From: Gracilariopsis chorda | Taxonomy: Eukaryota; Rhodophyta; Florideophyceae; Gracilariales; Gracilariaceae | NCBI GenBank assembly: GCA_003194525.1 | Contig: NBIV01000190.1 | Span: 1-64,000, forward strand | Length of the DNA stretch: 64,000 nt | Reading direction: 5' to 3' | Part shown: positions 55,660 to 64,000 of the stretch, in pieces | Layout: the number at the start of each line of letters is the position of its first letter | Numbering within the stretch: position 1 is the stretch's first letter | Translations under genes and position numbers: made by a program | The notes under the pieces: generated by a model | What the model saw: the letters and a program-made list of their open reading frames with translations, nothing else | Told to the model about the DNA's origin: nothing | Databases searched by the model: none

Positions 55660-56447
55660 GGGTAATGTCTATGATACATGGAATAGATGAATGCGTGGTA
55701 AGCGTACAGGTGTCATTCATAGCTGGCATTACTCATACGTGTTCTCGTGCTGTGCTCGGTCCTGCCACTCAGTGATACAAACGTGTGAACCACCGGTGTG
55801 TATCACTGCAGTACTAGTACTTGTAGATTTATTATGGCCCAGTACTACTTAAGGGAGGCTGGCCCTGCCATTTCACCCTAAAGTAAAGAAAGCTTTACCT
55901 TGGCTCTAATTTTATCGCCTGCGCTAAGTGATTAACGTTTCCAGTAGTCTCAAGGAGCTCTGTCTCGTTATCCTCACCGGCAGAGCATCACCTAGAACCT
56001 CTGGTCGGTCTAACCACGTGTTTTTGCGCCTTGTCAACTGCTATTACCGTTTCCCTTACGTCATTATTGTCGGAACAGATAGTCGTTCGACTCAGTAGTA
56101 CGTTTTGCCGTATTGGCTGAATAAGCAACACCCTCACCGTCGGGTCTCTTTCGACTTTCCGGACGACCCACTGGGTTGTAACTTGTTTTTGGTCCCTTTC
56201 TCCCTTTTTCCGCTTTTCCTTTGGATTCTCCGTAGGAAGGAATACAGCTTACACAGACCTTTATCTAAGTCGACCCGCTGGTATCCCCATGCTCGGTAAC
56301 ACCTTTATCGGTATTGCAGGAAGGCGCCTCGGTTTTACAACCGAGCACCGAGTGGTATGGAGGGCCCTGTCGCCGAGACTACGACGTAAGAGGGCAAGGT
56401 CATGAAAGCCTTAAGAGAACATTTCATCTAGGGATATTGCTCCACAA
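55660..56447 (+). mobile_element. LTR related to the solo LTR at 20453-21399
   Basis: This matches the other LTR from about 55667 (TCTATGAT...GGAATA) through CTTAAGGGAGG...GGCCCTGCC to the end GGATATTGCTCCACA at 56447. The left end is missing and replaced by other sequence. Divergence from its relative is high, with many substitutions and small gaps, so both are old. No attached coding region. Confidence 0.6.
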
Positions 56448-56829
56448 ACTCGAGTAGGAGCTTAGTTGTAGACCAGTGCAGTTCCATTGATTTTTTTGAA
56501 TTCTATCATTGTCTAAACCTGGATTTAGAACGATTGTCCTTCCAGATTTCAAGTAATACATACTCCCTGAGAAATATTTCAATGCGTTTTGGTTATGTTC
56601 TTTCACTAATTGTTTTGCTGGCGCAATATATATATTTTTTGAGCTTCATATCTTCCGTTTTCTGTGACATAAACCACTTTCACAGGACATTGTTTTGTTT
56701 TTTTATATCTAATGTAGATCTGAGTAGACTTCTGGCAGATGGTGGGAAGGTGCTAATGTCAAAACTGAGAAAACATTTTTAAAAACTTAGATCATCGTGT
56801 TGACAAACTTGTTCGGTAAGAGAAGCAAC

Positions 56830-59800
56830 TTTGACTACTCTGGCTCAACGCTTTCAAAATACCATGAGAGCTCTTGTAGTCGACTCACTGAAATATCTCG
56901 AGTGTTTCCATCTATTTTGGATAGTCCTTTTGTTTTAGAAGCCACTGGAAGCAGTTTTATGTAGTCTCTGGCCATTTGTGCGACCATTTCTCCAACCTCT
57001 AGGTAGAGTCTTGTACGTTCTTCACTACGGTTTTTAAGTCTCTTAAAGCATTTTTGAATGCATTGTAGGCTCATAATCTACCAAAAAACAGTCTCGTGGA
57101 TTACTTCTGATCTGTTTCATGGTTGCCCGTACTTGAAAAGCGTCGGACGCTCTCAACTCTGCAAATCTTTTTGTCACACTATCTCAATCCAAGCAAAACT
57201 AGGAAATGTTCTTTTCTCTCTCTATAGTGAGGCATCAATCACTGTCTTGTATGTCATCTGCATCAAGAGCCCTTCATGCTGATAATATCTCTTACGAAAC
57301 ATAGAAGATAGGTTTTATCTGTTCCCGCCCATTTTTGTAAGGAGAAAACGCGTTCGCATTTGTCCAGTCTCTCAGACCTTTCATTCTCTCTTTGTTTCCT
57401 CTATGACCTGCGTCCGATCTTTTTTGCGTTCATCATATCACTCTTTTAACCTTTTCCTCGACCTTGAGGAAGAACTGCGACGTATATCAGCCCTTTCTTC
57501 TGCTAATTGGACTTCACTTTCTTTAACATGTATTTTTGATAGCGTACGATAAAAAGAAAGGCTCACGTTTGATAAACGGACAACTATGCCTGTCCAAAAT
57601 CTCAATGGTTCTCAGAAGCATTGTTTTTTAGCTTTGTAATCTTTTTCCGTCAGTTTTATCTGCAGTTCCAGCTCTTTCCAGCTGTTCAATCAATGCCCTA
57701 AGATTGATCCACTGTAGAACAGAAGTAAAGATCAAGGAACGCAACTTAGGAAGGCTCCAGTGGTAACTTACTGCCTCATCGTAAAATGTTTCGTACTCAT
57801 CACGTTCAATACATAGTCCAACGGCTACTTTCACTTTCCTATAGCTTGATTAAAACTCACTCCCAACACATTTTGGATCATCAAAGGAGATGAATGAAGG
57901 GTTACGAGCAATATTCGAAGAGTAAAGAGTTTGGGATTTGCATGACAATAGGATCTAGTTCGAGTCACTGTTCGATCATCTTCGGATCTTTGCATGACGT
58001 ACATTAAAAAACGTCCTATATCCCAAGTTACTTATACACCAGGGTACCGTACCACATACGAGCACCGTCTTGTATTATTTCGTGTAGTATAAATCAATTT
58101 ACTGGGATAGCGTTCGAAATATCTTTCCGCCAGCGAGGACTTCAGACGTCTATGCCATCTTACGTTTCTACTGAAAACCTGTCACTTTTCAAGGAAGCGT
58201 ATGGAAACTGGCGATACATTTTGGTTGGCTGAAACATATTTGAACTCAAAGAGATTCAATGAAGCCTGAACAGTTCCCATTATTCTTGCTTTTATGTACG
58301 CCCTAATACCATTTTGAGGTATGTTGCTCTGTGCAACTGATTCGCCTTTCATTCTATTTCATACAACCATATCATATACTTTGGTAATCTTGAAAGCATC
58401 ACTCGTGTTACATTTCTGCCATCTGGCGTTCGTTTAGAGTAGATTTCAGCCTTTTAGTGCATTATGAGGTACTGGTTGTATGGAACCACTTTTAAATCTT
58501 CTGTTATTTTTCTTCGATAGTCACTCAATTTGTATACATATTGATCGTTGTTAAGGGAAAGCACTTTCTCGATCGTACCAAAATCGGCACTTCCCATCAA
58601 AGGAACGACGACGGAATTATGGAGTGTCTGCTCATATTGACTTTCTTCACCAATGTTCCGAATTCTTGCTTTTCATGCGACCCAATAGATGAATCTAGGC
58701 CCTCATCAAAGTGTACCTGACTCTAGAAGTTTCTAGTAACTCTACCTCCACCCAGAGAAAAATATGCCACTGGGGATTATTTCTCCCGTGGAGCTCAAGT
58801 TTGTCTGCAACCCCAATGCTTTTCAACCCCGAGAGCTCTTCTGAACTACTGGGCAAATCTTTCATGATTGCCTGTGCATTCTGGTTGCAAATTCTTGCAA
58901 TAAGATCCGGCCTGTCAAAAGAATGGCTTCTGTGTCCCTGTGGAGCAAATGCTTGGCTGTTCTCGTTGTACATACTGAACCTTTTCATCTTTTCCCGCAA
59001 TACCATAATCATACCCGTGACAAGAAGTGTCGGGGAGCCTAGTATACTGAAGATTGCTTGCCCATCCAGCGGTTCTCATGTCCAGCACGTCGGAGAGGTG
59101 TTTTGATTACCTGCAAGGAAAACTTGACCAAGAGAGCTAAGATCATCTGTTTCGGTAGGGGTTCCAGATCGCAGTTCATGCTTTTCAAATATTCTCATTT
59201 CTTATGGTTCCAATGCATTAAGTCTTCAGCCTTCATTGCTTGTGTTAGTACAAAACAACTATCGCTGAAGAAGTTTCAGAGGTCAGCAGCAAATTACGGG
59301 TATAAAGTTTTCGCTTAGATTTTTCTGACCATGTTCGGCTAGTTTGACCTCGATTACTAGCATCTCTATATGAAATATATATTACCGTATCACACATGCT
59401 ATAAACCCGGCCGTGAATTTAGGGCAATGAAAAGCATCTCCTTCAGCTTCCATTTAATGAGGCTTCAAACAATTGTCTTTGAGAACTCGACGTGAAATAT
59501 TTCTGGTTTAATAGCTGAGAAAATACGGCTTTTTATCCAAACAGTCTACTAGGCTCTATGGCGATAGTTCTCATTGCAAGAGGTTTGCCTTGGCATTCTT
59601 CTGGTCAAACACAAGCACCGGACCTCAACTCCCTTCAGGCTTTGTGGGCGTTCTGACAGTTCCAAAAAGCTGTTCTTTCCTGGATCGCATCTGAATATAT
59701 GTGTACAGTAAACGTCTCCCTCTTCGCCCTCCTCCAAAGACTTTCGTTCGGTCTGGACAACTTTTTATACCTCTCTCGGACGATATACGATGTTGGTTAC

Positions 59801-60200
59801 AAGATATCCTACTATGTCGCAACCAAGTGCGGAATGTTCCGGTTTCACACCATTCTTCTCCTATAAGAAGAAGACAAATTCCGTGAGGTTCTTTAAAACG
59901 AAAATTCGGAGAGCCTTCTGACGGAAACTTTGTGTATCGCCCATTTCCGTCTGTAACAGAGAGAGATATATCGCAATGAAGTGGAAGAAATGACGGACCT
60001 CCACCCCGCAAGTGCCTCATGTCAATGAATGTTATAGCGCTTGCAAATAGAAACATTTGAAGTTTTTGACAGAGCTTAGAAAGACTGTAACCTATACATC
60101 CAGTCCAACATAGGATGATGGGCTCATGCTCAGTCATGGTACGACAACGAATCACTTTCGAGATCATTTTCTCGTGTTGACCCTTGGTTAAAATGAACAC
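56830..60200 (-). mobile_element. old, heavily decayed Helitron of a second family
   Basis: Scattered minus-strand pieces keep the Helitron order: an N-domain piece near 60100-59950 (MRHLRGGGPSFLPLHCDISLS), a Rep piece near 58950-58740 (SFDRPDLIARICNQNAQAIMKDL...QWHIFLWVE), a helicase piece near 57830-57640 (DEYETFYDEAVSYHWSLPKLRSLIFTSVLQW) and a conserved-looking tail at 57074-56835. Frames change between all of them and much of the middle is unreadable. Similarity to copy 1 is weak, so it is a different and older family. Confidence 0.6.
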
Positions 60201-61833
60201 CAGTTGTAGAATTTCATCAATTTCTCGCTTTCATAATGAGTAACTGCGATTGAATTTCGTCTAAAACATAGAATAAAATGCTTTCTTATGTAGTATACTA
60301 TTTGAAACCACCGTACAAACGTCACAGAACTGCTGTCTATACGTAGTGCTTTAATATTGGTGTATGTACATTAGATTGATTTTAATATCGGTCAAAACGG
60401 TACTCAGATGTACAAAATGATGCGCAGATGATGCACAGCACATGTATCCTTTCATTGCATATATATATAACATCAAGCGCAGTATCTAACAGAATAAAAG
60501 GAAAACCACTACTAATGTAGAGTTTAAGATCATCTAAGATCTTACTGGATACCCGAGTCGTGTCCAAAAACCAATGGAATTGCCTTGCAAGTAATTTAAT
60601 TTATTTTTCAACATCATTTGGACATCGAGCAAACTTAGATATATACGCAAGACGTAATGGTGTTGTTCACTTTCCCTACTGGTGGATACAACGCGTGATA
60701 GATTCGCCCTATATTCAAAGAATGTATATGCTGTATGTTTTATGCGCAAAAGCATAGATTCCTAAGGGTCAACGTTTGCATGAGTACCCTTTTCCGTCAC
60801 GTTGCTGCGGCCTGTAATGTAGCAGCTAGTGCTAAAGGCAATGTTTCCATTTAGTTTAAATTTTATACGTTTCAATAGCAAAATCATTCTATCTCCGTTG
60901 TTATTCTTGGACTGTACTCAAGATTATTGCTTCCTGCCTTGTTTCACACACTATTTTGCTATGCTTCCACTTTACAAAAGATTCTCCGGTATGAAAAGAT
61001 ATGCATTGTACGTTGCGGTGAGCACAATGCACTTGAGATTGATTTCTCCTTCTAGGTTTGATTATATACGTTTGAAAGTCTTGTAATGCAAGCAAGGCAG
61101 CTCTTCTAGTTTAAATTTAAGTGTATAAGGCTTCATGTTTATGATTACGTACCAAATTTTTATATCTCCCAGACTTTGCTATGTCATCATGATATTTAAT
61201 GGAGCTCTCCCATATATAATGTTTTGCTTCTTTCGCGGTAGCATCAACGAAAGAAGTATCATACTGCTCAACAAACAAGGCACGTTCAATCATTCAAGTC
61301 TAATACTGGTGTGATTTTAACTGCTTACCCAACAAGGTAAGAAATGTTGTTAAGGAGAGGCAGCTCTGTTGAAGAACTTTGAAACAAGAAAGGCAAAGAT
61401 GTTTTCATGCTCTTACTGGGCTCTTTAATGACACATCTCAGTATTATCAAGACGGGTATAAAGCATGTGGACATGCACGCTGATTTCTATAATGGATTCT
61501 ATTTGGAATGGGTTCATGCTTCTTTGAACTGAAAAATGGAATATGTTTGCAGTGCTATGGGAGACTATCGCTTAATTGGTCGCGCAGCAGATCTACTTGC
61601 ACATGGACAGATGTCCCAGGTGGGATGAATGTGGTGACAAGACGATTGATTTGGGGGCCTTTAAAGAAAACGGTCTCACCACTATTCGACTCGGACGACT
61701 TCTTGACACTTTGTTTCACGCTAATACGGAAAAAATTTTGATTACTCTTGGCTTTGTTTCTGACATGCAGCAAATTCTACTTCACCACCATAATTTACGG
61801 GGTATTTTTGTTCTTTGTAGATGCAGGAAAAGG
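60201..61833. other. AT-rich DNA without recognised features
   Basis: Only short frames, none with motifs. A short TATATATATA run occurs near 60460. No gene or element boundary identified. Confidence 0.5.
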
Positions 61834-62360
61834 TAGGTTAGACAGGAGGAAGCAGCCTTCGGCCGCGGGTGGAGCTACGCGTCACTGAGTGGGGGGAAAT
61901 TAGGGAATCGACAGGTATTGTTTGCGGGCTGTGCCTCGCAAACACCCTGCAGATTTTTGAGGTATGTAGCGCAGAGAGCGCCTTTGAAGCTTAAGAAGTA
62001 ATGAACGGCCTTGACAAAACAACTGCAGTTCAAAGTGCAATTGCACTTTGAGGGAGGATGATTGTTTCGGCCAAGTTGCACAGCGTACCTGCTCCTGAAA
62101 CTGGCGCTACAAATTGACTGTATGGACAGCCATTTAGCAGCAAGCAGGCAGTAAACATGCAGCAGTGACCAAGGAAGTGTACGCTTTGCTGTCTCTGTAT
62201 GTTTTCAATGAGAAGGATACATTCGGCCAAATGTCGGCTTTGCGTGCGCAAAGGGGAGCGTGGAAGCCGGTTTATTGACGTAACGCTTCCACTAACTCAA
62301 TAATGCGCCCACTTGTTCATTTATATGCTTAATGTAAAAAATTTTCAATGACAGTGGTGT
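61834..62360. repeat. Helitron-end-like segment plus LTR-like relative
   Basis: TAGGTTAGACAGGAGGAAGCAGCCTTCGGCCGCGGG at 61834 closely matches the outer end of Helitron copy 1 (49033 onwards), but no Helitron coding sequence follows, so it is a non-autonomous end. From about 62085 the sequence resembles 55380-55655. A 22-bp perfect palindrome sits at 62030-62051, with arms TCAAAGTGCAA and the reverse complement. Confidence 0.5.
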
Positions 62361-62420
62361 ACAATGTGGCTAGAGCTGCTTTACAACAGCTTTTGACAAA
62401 GCATATGAATATTTTGGTAT

Positions 62421-62654
62421 TGTGACAAACTGTTTGCAAGTTACACTTTATTTATTTAGTTTGACGTCGAAAGATAGTTCATCGACGTCACTAGAATTGT
62501 CTGGAAGCTGTCCAGCTCAGCTTTCTGTGCTGCACAACTTACAACTTTGTTCTAGATTTCTCCAAGGGGGAGAATCTAAAGTCTATATAAAGGCGTGGTG
62601 CTCTCGATTAAAAAAAAAGATTTATTCAACATACCGTCTACCTACTCCTATTCA
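62421..62654 (+). repeat. candidate 5' LTR of a Ty3/Gypsy element
   Basis: It begins TGTGACAAAC, has a TATATAAAGG box near 62585, and ends about TTCA (62654). TGGTAGCATCGC at 62661 follows; it resembles initiator-tRNA-type primer binding sites of Ty3/Gypsy elements. The 3' LTR would lie outside the window. Confidence 0.45.
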
Positions 62655-64000
62655 TTTTACTGGTAGCATCGCTCCCGTTCCAGCCGCTGTGGCCGCCCTG
62701 ACCGAAGAGGAAAACCGCCGATATAAACGTAGAAGTTTTTTTGAAGTGGAATTTTCTGGAATTATCGTGATTTTTCGAGGTTTTGTTTTGATTTCGATCT
62801 GTGGTTTTTGTGAAAAGGACACCGCGAAGGTTTACATTGAATACATCACACCCTGTGATTGTAGGTAGACTGGTGGGGATATCCTGAAAAGGCAGCTGAG
62901 CAGTACTCGCTTAGTGTCGAGTATTGTCAGAATTATTGAATTTTAAAACGTTTCCGGCCAAAAGGATATACTTGAGGCCGAAGTACCTTCCTTACGGGTG
63001 CTGGAAATACCAAGAAGAAGAAGATTTTTAAAAAGAAGAAAAACAGTTCAACATGTCTTCCATGAAACCGCCGAAGCCCGATAAGTTTGATGGCCGCCGT
63101 GATGCCTTGACTGTTCGTGCATGGTTACACTCCGTTGAGAAATATCTTTGTCTCGTTCAAATTGGGCAAGATGTTGACATAGATGCACGTACTGCAGTCG
63201 ACTTCGCCTCAACTTTTATGACGGGTACCGCTGCGAACTGGTGGTTTACGCTGGTATTGGAAGAAAAGGTTCCGCCTACTTGGGAAGCCTTTAAACTCTG
63301 TGTCGAGAACGAGTTTGTGCCCAAAGACAGTATGGTGAGAGCACGAGACACACTCTATAAGCTAAAGCAGAGAACCAGTGTAGCCATCTATTTGTCTGAT
63401 TTTCGAAACATTGTGATCGAAATTCCAGGGATAAGTGATTCCGAGAAGTTGGCTAGATTCACCGAAGGATTGAAGCCTCATATTCTCCTGGAAGTTCAAA
63501 AAGCAAGTCCAAAAATGTTTGAAGAAGCAGCGAAGATTGCGCTATACATCAACGGAGCTTTCTATGGTGCAGGATTTTTCTCTAACCGCGGATTCGGATT
63601 CAATACAGGTTTTCAGACTGGACCAGTTCCCATGGAGATTGGGAATGTCCAAAGGCAAAATAATCTGCGAGAAATTAGTTCTGAGAAAATGAGAGATTTG
63701 AAAAACAATGCCTCTTTTCTTAGTCATAAGCCTGGATGCCTTCCATGGAAACCCAAGAATGGGAAGAACCAGCAGAAGAAAAAGATTGTTCAGGGGAACA
63801 ACACCGAAACGAACTGGACTCCTGACAATGACTCGCGTCCTCAGGAAAACTGAGTGGTCCACCTAAGAGAATAGTAAACACTCAGGTTAGACACGAAGAG
63901 AGTGTGATCAACCGCTTGGAGAGCGCGTTGAATTCTCTAAAGTACGGATTGAAGGCCTTGAGAAGAGAAGAGGGCCGTGATGTGCCAAATATCTCAAGTG
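62655..64000 (+). mobile_element. Ty3/Gypsy element, 5' part with gag (runs off window)
   Basis: A leader of about 400 bases precedes a gag frame (63053-63853) with a retrotransposon gag domain: a WLHSVEKYL start, TGTAANWWFTLV, a TWEAFKLCVENEF helix and a PMEIGNV motif before a basic, nucleocapsid-like tail. Protease and pol would follow beyond 64000. The gag domain looks largely whole; the nucleocapsid end appears degraded. Relative to the other Gypsy pieces here it is among the younger. Confidence 0.7.

Overview
The window is eukaryotic nuclear DNA, dense in transposons and poor in genes. The only intact host gene I recognise is an intronless heme catalase (37114-38661, +). Two short GT-AG introns (68 and 99 bp) elsewhere show spliceosomal splicing. 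Compact genes, a clade-3-like catalase and a mix of Plavaka-like, CACTA, piggyBac, Helitron and Ty3/Gypsy chromovirus elements fit a red alga (a florideophyte such as Chondrus) best. That assignment is an inference; an oomycete or another alga is not excluded.

Region 1, about 1-17850. CTAG-rich motif arrays lie at both edges (1-106 and 17545-17836). Between them are coiled-coil ORFs (121-1000 - and 3334-3996 +), a broken multi-pass membrane protein gene (1624-2824 +), a roughly 1,370-codon multi-domain gene (4117-8232 -) and a divergent unknown gene set (9129-12329 +). A Plavaka-like DNA transposase (12383-15558 -) converges on the unknown set. A roughly 342-bp higher-order tandem repeat follows (16030-17110). 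The two divergent gene sets flank an array of nested palindromes (8528-8758). I read the whole region as a candidate very large Plavaka-like transposon carrying cargo genes. It is the most unusual part of the window.

Region 2, about 17850-34400, is a graveyard of mobile elements: a piggyBac 3' fragment, a 243-bp MITE, a Helitron split by a solo LTR, a CACTA (Tnp2) transposase with a clear intron, a Ty3/Gypsy pol fossil on -, a Helitron fragment on +, and a Ty3/Gypsy integrase with chromodomain and 3' LTR on +.

Region 3, about 34400-40300, holds the secreted-type catalase with a TATA box, in otherwise anonymous DNA that turns AT-rich after the gene.

Region 4, about 40300-64000, holds a nearly whole piggyBac-like element, an unrecognised spliced gene relic (45601-46390), a GC-rich island, a cluster of three hairpins, a Helitron with the full Rep-helicase order (about 49033-54608, -), two LTR-type fragments, a very old Helitron (about 56830-60200, -), and the 5' end of a Ty3/Gypsy element with gag running off the window.

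Several elements keep one reading frame for kilobases and are interrupted almost only by in-frame stops. At least one such stop is shared by two Helitron copies. TAG still ends the catalase gene, so I do not infer a changed genetic code.
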